DNA from: Mucilaginibacter sp.
GTDB taxonomy: Bacteria; Bacteroidota; Bacteroidia; Sphingobacteriales; Sphingobacteriaceae
Direction of reading: 5' to 3'
DNA: 48,590 nucleotides
Assembly (NCBI GenBank): GCA_028287895.1
Contig: JAQBOV010000066.1
Location: 1-48,590, forward strand
Made by a program: the position numbers and the translations under genes
Notes under the pieces: generated by a model
The model's input: the letters and a program-made list of their open reading frames with translations, nothing else
Database searches by the model: none
What the model was told of the DNA's origin: nothing
In this document: positions 31,912-39,255 of the stretch, piece after piece
Layout: each line of letters starts with the position of its first letter
Numbering within the stretch: position 1 is the stretch's first letter

Positions 31912-33321
31912 TTAAGGTTTAGTTTGTGCAGAAAGCGGCGTATTGCCCCATCCTTTAAGTATAGGACAAGACTGATATTCAGGGTCTATCTTAATAAAAG
32001 TTTCTTTTCTCCTTTTCTCAAACCAGGCACTTACCGTCCTGTTGATCTTGTCAGACAAGGCCGATTCTTTTAATTTAGGAAAGTCCTGTTTCAGATTGGC
32101 TTTATGAGCATCTGTTGTAGACTTCAGATAAAGTATTTTATAGCTTTTCTTATTCGCCTGATCAGTAAAAAGCTGCGGTTTTGATATATGCCCAACTTTC
32201 ATGGTATCAGCAGTTAAAGCAATTTGCGGGTCAAGCTTATCGGTCGGAATATAGGTTGAACGCGTTTCTACATTTTCTGCATTCAGCATCATACCGCCAT
32301 TATACTTGGTGTCCTTGTCATCAGAGTAAAAAGATGCTGCTGAGGAAAAATCGATGCTCTTATTTTTCATCATCAGATCATAAATGCTGTCGGCCTTGGC
32401 CTTGGCCCTGTCAAGACTTGCCTGGGTAGTAACCGGCGTAATCAGAATGTGACGAACGTGTACCTGTTCGCCGCGGCGTTCAATAACCTGCAGAAAATGA
32501 AATCCAAAGTCCGTTTCAAAAACCGGTGATATTTCTCCTGCCTTAAGTTTAAATGCCCAGGCAGCAAATTCTTTTACAAACGTGTTACGGTCGGCAAAAC
32601 CCAGGTCACCACCATCGGGCGCCGAACCTGTGTCCTGCGAATACAGGCGCGCCAGGGTACCGAAATCCTCGCCCTTTTTCACCCGCTCATATAACTCCTG
32701 TGCTTTTGCCCGATAAGTTTCTTTTTCTTCCCTGTTCAGTTTGGGGGCAAATTGTATTACGCCCACTTCAACTTCTTTATTATACGTTGGCAAGCTGTCT
32801 TTAGCTATTGATTTGTAGTATTTTTCAACATCCTGCGGAGTAACATTTATCTTTTCAGTTATTTTACTGCGCATCCTGGTGGCGATCATATTCTCCTTAA
32901 TATCGGGGCGCAGTTCATCTTTGTACTGGATGGAGGATCGCCCTAAAAACTGTTCCAGTCTTTCCTGTCCGCCGGCCCTGGCCACCATTCCGCGCATCCT
33001 GCGGTCGAGCTCATTATCCACTTCGTCATCTTTTACAGTAACGCTGTCGATCACCGCCTGTTGGGCCAGTAATTTTTGAGTCAGTTGATTCCGTAAAATA
33101 ATGCATTTTATAGATCCATCGGGTAAATTGCCCGATGCCAGATAATTGGCATACTGTAACTCAATATCCGATTGAAGTATGATGCTATTGCCCACTACGC
33201 CGGCAATTTTATCCAGCGTATGAACTTTAGCTTTAATAACCGTATCTGCAGTGCAGGCATGAGCGCTGGCAATAGATATCGTTAAAATAGTAATTAAAAT
33301 GGCTGTCCCAAACTTTCTCAT
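31912..33321 (-). CDS. SurA-like periplasmic peptidyl-prolyl isomerase
   Basis: 469 residues. Signal peptide about 1-22. The N-terminal SurA-like chaperone segment starts with LDKIAGVVGNSIILQSDIELQY and includes RDQLTQ-type helices up to IRTRMRSKITEKI. Two parvulin (PpiC) domains follow: about 175-280 (VGVIQFAPKLNREEKETYRAKAQELYERV ... DGGDLGFADRNTFVKEFAAWAFKLKAGEISPVFETDFGFHFLQVIERRG) and about 283-390 (VHVRHILI ... SDDKDTKYNGGMM). It should chaperone outer-membrane beta-barrel proteins in the periplasm. It is the first gene of a pair with the MoxR ATPase. Confidence 0.93.
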   Translation of the reverse strand: MRKFGTAILITILTISIASAHACTADTVIKAKVHTLDKIAGVVGNSIILQSDIELQYANYLASGNLPDGSIKCIILRNQLTQKLLAQQAVIDSVTVKDDEVDNELDRRMRGMVARAGGQERLEQFLGRSSIQYKDELRPDIKENMIATRMRSKITEKINVTPQDVEKYYKSIAKDSLPTYNKEVEVGVIQFAPKLNREEKETYRAKAQELYERVKKGEDFGTLARLYSQDTGSAPDGGDLGFADRNTFVKEFAAWAFKLKAGEISPVFETDFGFHFLQVIERRGEQVHVRHILITPVTTQASLDRAKAKADSIYDLMMKNKSIDFSSAASFYSDDKDTKYNGGMMLNAENVETRSTYIPTDKLDPQIALTADTMKVGHISKPQLFTDQANKKSYKILYLKSTTDAHKANLKQDFPKLKESALSDKINRTVSAWFEKRRKETFIKIDPEYQSCPILKGWGNTPLSAQTKP

Positions 33322-33423
33322 GTATCTTTTATATAATGCAAAATATGCAAATGTGCAAATTTACAAGTAATCGGTATATTAATATTCTGTGCGAATATGC
33401 TGATAAACGCTCAAACAATTAGC

Positions 33424-33431
33424 TATTTTTG
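33424..33431 (+). promoter_or_regulatory. Predicted -7 box upstream of unknown gene and rdgB
   Basis: TATTTTTG matches TAnnTTTG. A TTG start at 33440 is eight bases away and a GTG at 33449 is 17 bases away. Confidence 0.5.
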
Positions 33432-33439
33432 GTTAAAAT

Positions 33440-33949
33440 TTGTTAAAAGTGAAAGTTGAAGATCCAAATGCACTGCGTTTTATACTCCAGGATGATATTT
33501 ACCTGCTTAAAGAAGATAAGGATAACTATAATAACGTTTCAGCACCGCTGCCTCAAATAGAAACGCCACAGGTAAATTTTAATTATCTGGGTGCAAATAA
33601 AAAAAACTTTCTTATCCTGGTGAACTACCCGGAGCACGAATTTATTGCTGATGATCATCTGACGGCGCTGGAAAGTATACTCATTCGCAAAGGCCGCAGC
33701 CGGGATGATGTAGCGATCTTCAATATCGCAAAAATCAGCCCTGAATACCAGTTGCTGACCGCTTATTTTAAACCCCGGATATTGTTGATACTCGGCCAGC
33801 AATCCATACCTGCCGGTATGAAGCACCCGGCCTTTAACCGGTGTGAAAGCAATGAAGGTATGCAGGTATTATACACTTTTAGCTTTGATGCGATGATGAG
33901 CAACACAGATCATAAAAAGGCATTCTGGGATCAAATGAAGACACTATAA
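33440..33949 (+). CDS. Conserved-looking protein upstream of rdgB, unknown
   Basis: 169 residues from a TTG at 33440; GTG at 33449 (166 residues) is an equally good start, and fits better with the promoter box. No signal peptide or membrane helix. An alternating alpha/beta pattern is visible: NFLILVNYPEHEFIADDHLTALESILIRKG, DDVAIFNIAKISPEYQLLTAYFKPRILLILGQQ and GMQVLYTFSFDAMM. The RILLILGQQ strand-turn pattern is reminiscent of the psi subunit (HolD) of DNA polymerase III, but this is only a weak impression. It is followed two bases later by rdgB, so the pair is an operon in nucleotide or DNA metabolism. Confidence 0.7.
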   Translation: MLKVKVEDPNALRFILQDDIYLLKEDKDNYNNVSAPLPQIETPQVNFNYLGANKKNFLILVNYPEHEFIADDHLTALESILIRKGRSRDDVAIFNIAKISPEYQLLTAYFKPRILLILGQQSIPAGMKHPAFNRCESNEGMQVLYTFSFDAMMSNTDHKKAFWDQMKTL

Positions 33950-33951
33950 AT

Positions 33952-34533
33952 ATGCCTTTACAATTAGTTTTTGCGACCAATAACCGTCATAAGCTCAAGG
34001 AAGTCGCCGCTAAAATAAATGGTGAAATCCAGCTTTTAACGCTTCAAGACATCGGCTGCGATCAGGACATTGAGGAAACCGGTTCTACCTTTAAAGAAAA
34101 TGCCGGCATAAAAAGCCATTATATCCATACCAAATATCACATGAACTGCTTTGGCGAGGACAGCGGATTGATCATTGATGCGTTAAATGGCGAGCCGGGG
34201 GTTTACTCGGCCCGGTATGCCGGTGAACATGGCAATCATGCGGCCAACATCAAAAAGGTATTGGAAAAATTAAAAGGAATTGAAAACAGGAAAGCCCGTT
34301 TTGTAACGGTGATATCGCTGATATGGAATAAAGATGAGCATTTTTTTGAAGGTGCTGTGGAAGGAACCATCCGGCATCAACCTGCAGGAAACGGCGGATT
34401 TGGCTACGACCCTGTATTTCAGCCCGACGGATACGATATAACTTTTGCTGAAATGAGCATGGAAGAAAAAAACAAGATCAGTCACCGGGCAAAAGCCATA
34501 GAAAAAGTGATCGCATTTCTCAATAAAGCCTGA
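33952..34533 (+). CDS. rdgB: Non-canonical purine NTP pyrophosphatase (RdgB/HAM1)
   Basis: 193 residues. It hydrolyses dITP, XTP and ITP to monophosphates, keeping deaminated bases out of DNA. Motifs: FATNNRHKLKEV near the N-terminus, EETGSTFKENA, GEDSGLIIDALNGEPGVYSARYAG, GNGGFGYDPVF and the C-terminal SHRAKAIEK. Length is normal. It is separated by only two bases from the preceding unknown gene and converges on the OstA-like gene 17 bases downstream, with no obvious terminator in between. Confidence 0.96.
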   Translation: MPLQLVFATNNRHKLKEVAAKINGEIQLLTLQDIGCDQDIEETGSTFKENAGIKSHYIHTKYHMNCFGEDSGLIIDALNGEPGVYSARYAGEHGNHAANIKKVLEKLKGIENRKARFVTVISLIWNKDEHFFEGAVEGTIRHQPAGNGGFGYDPVFQPDGYDITFAEMSMEEKNKISHRAKAIEKVIAFLNKA

Positions 34534-34550
34534 GAAGCTTTAATCCAATC

Positions 34551-37010
34551 CTATTGCACCGGTTTAATATCAGACTTTATTGTGCTTGCACTGTCCTTCC
34601 CTGTTTTTACATCGGGCAATTTTTTCGGGCGCGAAAAAATACTATCTGTTTTAGATTTAATGCTATCTGCCTTAATAACAGGCAGCGTTAAATTGCCCGG
34701 CTTAGCTGCACTCGTATCTTTTGCGGATTTAATAACAGGCATCGCCAAATTACCCGGTTTAACTGCGCTGGTATCCTTTGCGGCTTTTATATCCGCCGGC
34801 TTGTTTGATGAGGACTTGCCCGCTACAGGTGGTTTGCCCTTATTAGACTTAGCAGACGCGCTTTTGTTAAATGTCGGGATGACCGCTTCCTTTGAAACCG
34901 GCCGCTCCTTTGGCTTCCATATAAAGCCCTTCAATATCTTATCATCTTCCGTAAATTTTTCCAGCGGGCCATACCGGTGTTCGGGCTTGGATAAAAAAAC
35001 CAGGTTGGTTACTTTACCATCTTTAAAATTGATCCTTATCCTGCTGCTGAGTGACCGCTGCATGCCGCTTATCTTTCCACTGTCGCGTGAAAAATAAATG
35101 GTTTCGGCGTTGCCATCTATAAAAAGGCGCTCCAATTTGCTGTTATTAAAAAATCCCCGCATTTTTTTGCCGGCAGACTGGTTAAAATGTGTGGAATCTC
35201 CCTTGTCTATATTCACCACGAATGCATTCGGGAACGACTCCATATTATCGAATTTCTTGTTTTTCATCTGCAGGTTGATCGTATCGCCTGATAGCTGCGA
35301 TCCCTGTGTCCACACGATCGGGCTGACATATAAACGTATGGTGGAGTCACTTGTACTGTAAAAAGCAGAATCCGACTTGCCCTGCAGATCGGACTTAAAT
35401 AATTTAACATGATGAAAAGCACTCAGTATCCTTATTCTTGACGTATCACTCAATACCACCTTCCTGGTGAGGTATACGGAGTCGACCTTTTTGGCTTGTT
35501 TCAGGCTGTCCTGCTTGCTTAATTTCCTGAGCTGAGCTGCCGGCTTTGCCGGTTTCTTTCCCGCCTCAGTTTTCGGTTTCTTTTCAGGTTCAGTTTTCGG
35601 TTTGGGTTTACCAAACATATCGCGATGCAAAAAATTGGTATCAGCTACCCATTTGGGCGCCGAAAGTTCGATGAACCTGACCGGTTTTTTATAAACTATA
35701 GATGGCGGCCTTATCGTAGTATCCTTTATATGAGCTAACCGGATCTTTTCCTGCAGGATCGTCAGATCCTTGTAGGTTAATATCCGCGTTTCCAGCGTAT
35801 CAGCCGTCATATAAACAGAATCATGCTTAATTTTGACCGAATCTTTTTTGACCCCAGGGATATCAGCGGGTTTACCTTTTGTCTTGGTTTTATTCGCTTT
35901 TTTATTGGCCAGCGTATCGTGTTTTCCCGTGGGTAATTCTTTGAGGGGAATTGTATTTGCAGGGGCTTTGGGATTGTCACCGGGTTTATTTGACACCGCA
36001 GCTAACCGGCCCGGGTGTGCTTTTGCCGTATCCGCTACGGTTTTTTTTGCATTAGCCTTACCATTAGCGGTTTTCAGATCGGGTTTTATATGAACTGAAT
36101 CATTTTTACTCGAGTCCCGCTCCTCGGTAACAATTATTCCATAAGCATTTTCAGTAACCACCGTACGCTCCTCGGTTTTATAATACGTTCCCAGGTCACC
36201 CTTTAAAGTCATCTTTTGCTCGTTGTCATTAAAGGTGATGTGTTTTACTGCACGGCCATATCCCTTTTTCCGGTCGTAAAACATGCTGTCGCCCTTTAAA
36301 GTCTTGGTACCCTGGCTATATAAATTTTTCTTCCCGAAAAATGCCTGCTCGGTAATCGTATTATAGGTGCCGTTCTCGGTATAAAGGGTATCATTATCCT
36401 TAGCTGTCTTTTTACCATAAATGTGAGTGGGCCCATAAAAATAAGCTATTCTTGATCCCGTATTGTAGCGTAAGGTATCGGTTTTGATCGTCGCATCGGG
36501 CGTAAGGAGCACTACATTATACCGGAAATAGGAATCGCGCGTATTGGCAAAGTAATACCCGTTCTGACTGGTCAGCGTGTTATCCTTATTCACCAGTTTT
36601 CCGCCGCCTGTATAAGTGCCAAATTTGGTTGCCGTATTATAGGTGAGGTAATTCGTGCTCAGCGTAGCATCCTTGTCTACCATGCGCACATGGTCGGTCA
36701 GGATAGCTATTTTGGTATTTCCGTTATAATTCAGTTTATCAGAGTAGATGTTCAGCGTATCGCCCTGGGTGATCATCACGTGGCCAAAAGCATCGAATGT
36801 ATTTTCGGCCTGGTGAAAATAGGCGCTGTCTGACCGCAAGGTAGAATAATCCTGCTGAAAAGTCCCCCCATAAACCTTCAGCATATCCACGCCATTAATT
36901 TTAACGCCCTGTATGCTTTTGGAACTTATCAGGTTAATAACCGATTTTTTTTGGGCCATAACAGCGGTTACAGCAATCAGTAATAATAAGGTTAACACGT
37001 ATTTCCTCAC
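34551..37010 (-). CDS. OstA-like envelope protein with low-complexity C-terminus
   Basis: 819 residues from a GTG at 37010; the signal peptide (RKYVLTLLLLIAVTAVMAQ) requires this start. Residues about 28-330 contain tandem OstA/LptA-like beta-jellyroll segments (VYGGTFQQDYSTLRSDSAYFHQAENTFDAFGHVMI; DTLNIYSDKLNYNG; TLSTNYLTYNTATKFGTYTGGGKL), the fold used for LPS transport bridges. A long Lys/Pro/Ala-rich linker (about 335-540) separates a second OstA-like stretch (about 545-690: TRKVVLSDTSRIRILSAFHHVKLFKSDLQGKSDSAFY). The last ~120 residues are Lys/Ser/Asp-rich with a repeat. Bacteroidota OstA-like proteins are thought to act in LPS or outer-membrane assembly. Promoter box five bases upstream. 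Confidence 0.85.
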   Translation of the reverse strand: MRKYVLTLLLLIAVTAVMAQKKSVINLISSKSIQGVKINGVDMLKVYGGTFQQDYSTLRSDSAYFHQAENTFDAFGHVMITQGDTLNIYSDKLNYNGNTKIAILTDHVRMVDKDATLSTNYLTYNTATKFGTYTGGGKLVNKDNTLTSQNGYYFANTRDSYFRYNVVLLTPDATIKTDTLRYNTGSRIAYFYGPTHIYGKKTAKDNDTLYTENGTYNTITEQAFFGKKNLYSQGTKTLKGDSMFYDRKKGYGRAVKHITFNDNEQKMTLKGDLGTYYKTEERTVVTENAYGIIVTEERDSSKNDSVHIKPDLKTANGKANAKKTVADTAKAHPGRLAAVSNKPGDNPKAPANTIPLKELPTGKHDTLANKKANKTKTKGKPADIPGVKKDSVKIKHDSVYMTADTLETRILTYKDLTILQEKIRLAHIKDTTIRPPSIVYKKPVRFIELSAPKWVADTNFLHRDMFGKPKPKTEPEKKPKTEAGKKPAKPAAQLRKLSKQDSLKQAKKVDSVYLTRKVVLSDTSRIRILSAFHHVKLFKSDLQGKSDSAFYSTSDSTIRLYVSPIVWTQGSQLSGDTINLQMKNKKFDNMESFPNAFVVNIDKGDSTHFNQSAGKKMRGFFNNSKLERLFIDGNAETIYFSRDSGKISGMQRSLSSRIRINFKDGKVTNLVFLSKPEHRYGPLEKFTEDDKILKGFIWKPKERPVSKEAVIPTFNKSASAKSNKGKPPVAGKSSSNKPADIKAAKDTSAVKPGNLAMPVIKSAKDTSAAKPGNLTLPVIKADSIKSKTDSIFSRPKKLPDVKTGKDSASTIKSDIKPVQ
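34672..34785 (-). repeat. 57-bp tandem repeat in the OstA-like gene
   Basis: Two units (34672-34728 and 34729-34785), encoding 19-residue copies of the type KDTSA-KPGNL-PVIK. They differ at several positions. Confidence 0.85.
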
Positions 37011-37015
37011 AAAGG

Positions 37016-37023
37016 CAAAATTA
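37016..37023 (-). promoter_or_regulatory. Predicted -7 box of the OstA-like gene
   Basis: Minus-strand TAATTTTG, five bases from the GTG at 37010. It is divergent from the tilS box 27 bases away. Confidence 0.55.
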
Positions 37024-37028
37024 GTTTT

Positions 37029-37058
37029 TTGGATGGGGTTATTAAATTAATAATTTTG
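37029..37058 (+). promoter_or_regulatory. Promoter of tilS, box three bases from the ATG
   Basis: TTG at 37029-37031, a 19-bp spacer and TAATTTTG at 37051-37058; the ATG is at 37062. Good two-box match. The transcript should start at the start codon. An in-frame TTG start at 37029 coincides with the -33 box and is rejected. Confidence 0.65.
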
Positions 37059-37061
37059 GTG

Positions 37062-38396
37062 ATGCTGCCGGTCAAAAATTTCACTGATTTTATTGAACAA
37101 AATAAACTATTTGGGCATAACAGCAAAATATTAGCTGCTGTCAGCGGTGGTATGGATTCTGTTTTAATGGCCCACTTGTTAAAAGCAGCCGGGTTTAATT
37201 TTGGTATCGCACATTGTAATTTCCAGCTTAGGGGCCGCGAAGCTATCGCCGACCAGCAATTTGCAGACAATTTAGCTGCTCAACTCGCTGCCCCGTTCCA
37301 CACGGTCAACTTTGATACCAAAAAATATGCCGCTGAAAAAAAAATATCCATACAAATGGCGGCGCGCGAATTAAGGTATCAATGGTTCAGGCAAGTCAGT
37401 CAATCGACAGGCTATGATGTTGTTGCACTTGCGCATCACCAAAACGATGCTATTGAAACAATATTGCTCAACCTTACGCGCGGCACCGGCATTGCCGGCC
37501 TGCACGGTATATTACCTAAAAATGGCCTGCTGGTACGCCCGATGTTATTTTTAAAACGGGATGAGATCCAGGACATTGTCAATAGGAACGAGCTGCCTTA
37601 TGTGGAAGACAGTTCGAACAGCTCGGTGAAATATGCCCGTAATAAGATCAGGCTGGAAGTAATTCCAAGCTTAAAAGAGCTTAACCCCGCTTTGGAGAGC
37701 ACCTTTGAGCATAATTTAAACCACTTCAGAAACCTGGAGATACTTTTAGAACAAAAGCTTGCCGAATTGAGAAAGGATATTTTTATTATTCATCGCCAGG
37801 AGATACATCTGCCTGTTGAAAAAATAAAAAAACTCAACCCTCAAAGCTTGTTGCTTTTTGGCCTGCTCCAGGAATATGGTTTCAATGAATCAACCATTGA
37901 TGACATCATTTCAGCATTGAACAAGCATCCCGGCAGGATATTTGAATCACCGGGCTTTATGCTGGTACTTGACCGTGAAAAGTTGATATTAACAAAAACG
38001 CAGGTCAAATCAAGCGATGCTGTACTGATAAACCAGGGTCAGCATGAAGTGCATTATAACAATTACCGGCTGAGTATTTTGCATGACGATTCGCCCCTGA
38101 TCATCAAAGATAACCCGATGGCGGTTTCCATTGATACTGAGCTGCTGATTTATCCGTTAATGCTGCGTCCCTGGCAGCAAAGCGATCATTTTCATCCACT
38201 GGGGATGAAGACCAGGCAAAAATTAAGTGATTTTTTTATTCATCAGAAGGTCCCTTTACATGACAAGTCGCAAATTCCCTTGTTGGTCAATGGCAACAGC
38301 GATATCATATGGATTGGCGGCTACCGGCCTGACGAAAGGTATAAAGTGGGCGGGAAAACTAAAAAAGTTACTATCTTCGAACTGTATAAATTATGA
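37062..38396 (+). CDS. tilS: tRNA(Ile)-lysidine synthetase
   Basis: 444 residues from the ATG at 37062. It converts C34 of tRNA-Ile(CAU) to lysidine, using ATP and lysine, so that AUA is read as Ile. The N-type ATP pyrophosphatase PP-loop is SGGMDS (28-33). Supporting blocks: FNFGIAHCNFQLRGREAIADQQF, VVALAHHQNDAIETILLNLTRGTG, RPMLFLKRDEI, YVEDSSNSSVKYARNKIR. The C-terminal domain (about 360-444) carries PWQQSDHFHPLGM and IIWIGGYRPDERY. Start chosen because the upstream TTG lies in the promoter. Its TGA overlaps the next ATG by four bases. Confidence 0.95.
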   Translation: MLPVKNFTDFIEQNKLFGHNSKILAAVSGGMDSVLMAHLLKAAGFNFGIAHCNFQLRGREAIADQQFADNLAAQLAAPFHTVNFDTKKYAAEKKISIQMAARELRYQWFRQVSQSTGYDVVALAHHQNDAIETILLNLTRGTGIAGLHGILPKNGLLVRPMLFLKRDEIQDIVNRNELPYVEDSSNSSVKYARNKIRLEVIPSLKELNPALESTFEHNLNHFRNLEILLEQKLAELRKDIFIIHRQEIHLPVEKIKKLNPQSLLLFGLLQEYGFNESTIDDIISALNKHPGRIFESPGFMLVLDREKLILTKTQVKSSDAVLINQGQHEVHYNNYRLSILHDDSPLIIKDNPMAVSIDTELLIYPLMLRPWQQSDHFHPLGMKTRQKLSDFFIHQKVPLHDKSQIPLLVNGNSDIIWIGGYRPDERYKVGGKTKKVTIFELYKL

Positions 38397-38881
38397 TGAG
38401 CGAAAAACCCGCTTTTATTGAAAAACAATACCTGGGCAGGGAATGGATACCTGTCACGATCCGTTTGGTTCTGGCCGTATTTTGTTTCGCCGCTTATACT
38501 TTTGACTTTTTTACAGATGAACAGAATAAATCAGAGATTCTGGCTGTAGCAGGGTTCGGCATCATCATCATATCCATCGTCATGGGTTTTCTGCTGCATT
38601 TCCGTACCCGTGTGTATAATAAAAGTGTATTGATAGACGGGCTATGGACAACCCGCCTGGTTAAAATAGATCTGAACAGCATTGTTAAAGTTGAAAAAGG
38701 GCAATACAGTCGCTATTTATTTAATAATCCGGTTTATAACCTGCATAAAAAAGGGACCATACGTTTTTATACCTCGGGCAAAGACGCCATCTTTCTAACC
38801 GACCGCGATGGTTTAGTATACATTATCGGTTCATTACATGCCGATGAGTTTTTGAGAGCAATACAGGAAGAAATGAAATAG
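38393..38881 (+). CDS. PH-like domain membrane protein, unknown
   Basis: 162 residues (a second ATG at 38396 is also possible). Two hydrophobic helices (about 21-39 and 50-68: VTIRLVLAVFCFAAYTFDFF; SEILAVAGFGIIIISIVMGFLL) are followed by a beta-rich domain of about 90 residues: RTRVYNKSVLIDGLWTTRLVKIDLNSIVKVEKGQYSRYLF ... IFLTDRDGLVYIIGSLHADEFLRAI. This order (two helices, then a pleckstrin-like b-strand array ending in a helix) resembles bacterial PH domains of the YcxB/DUF304 type. The ATGA overlap with tilS indicates translational coupling. Function unknown. Confidence 0.8.
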   Translation: MMSEKPAFIEKQYLGREWIPVTIRLVLAVFCFAAYTFDFFTDEQNKSEILAVAGFGIIIISIVMGFLLHFRTRVYNKSVLIDGLWTTRLVKIDLNSIVKVEKGQYSRYLFNNPVYNLHKKGTIRFYTSGKDAIFLTDRDGLVYIIGSLHADEFLRAIQEEMK

Positions 38882-39255
38882 TAGGCCTTACGCTTAAAAT
38901 ACCCGCAGGATTATATCTGCACTAAAATTTACGCCCTTCAACCCGCCATTAAGTAACTCTTGCTAGTTTTTGTTAATCAGGTATTTACCGCCTTCAAAAT
39001 TTTCCGATTAACAGATAAAGTGATTATCTTAAACCCTTAAATTTAAGCTTGTCACTTTTGATGAAGAATATCACTGCCGGTGTTGCCCTTAACTGCTGTA
39101 AGAAACACTTATGCCCGGCTTCTAAATTTAAAATCAGATCGTTACGGCAATCCAGAAGAAGCGATTTCCATGCCAATGGGTCTATCCACATAGAAAGCAC
39201 AGCGGGAAAAGGCCAGAATTTATTATTAAATTACCAATCCTATAACTTACTTCAC
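38882..39255. other. 374-base spacer with a histidine-kinase-tail-like reading frame
   Basis: No gene is supported. From 39049 a frame continuous with the downstream kinase encodes, near its end, NGSIHIESTAGKGQ, which resembles the G2-box tail of a HATPase domain (GSIHIES-x-x-GKG). It lacks any upstream catalytic motif. No promoter box is seen; TCACTTTTG at 39052 is a near match. Reads most simply as a remnant or a chance similarity. Confidence 0.4.

Noticed and set aside
39049..39255. N-terminal extension of the TPR kinase
   Set aside because: The extension would bury a clean signal peptide that begins at 39256, so the inner ATG is the start.
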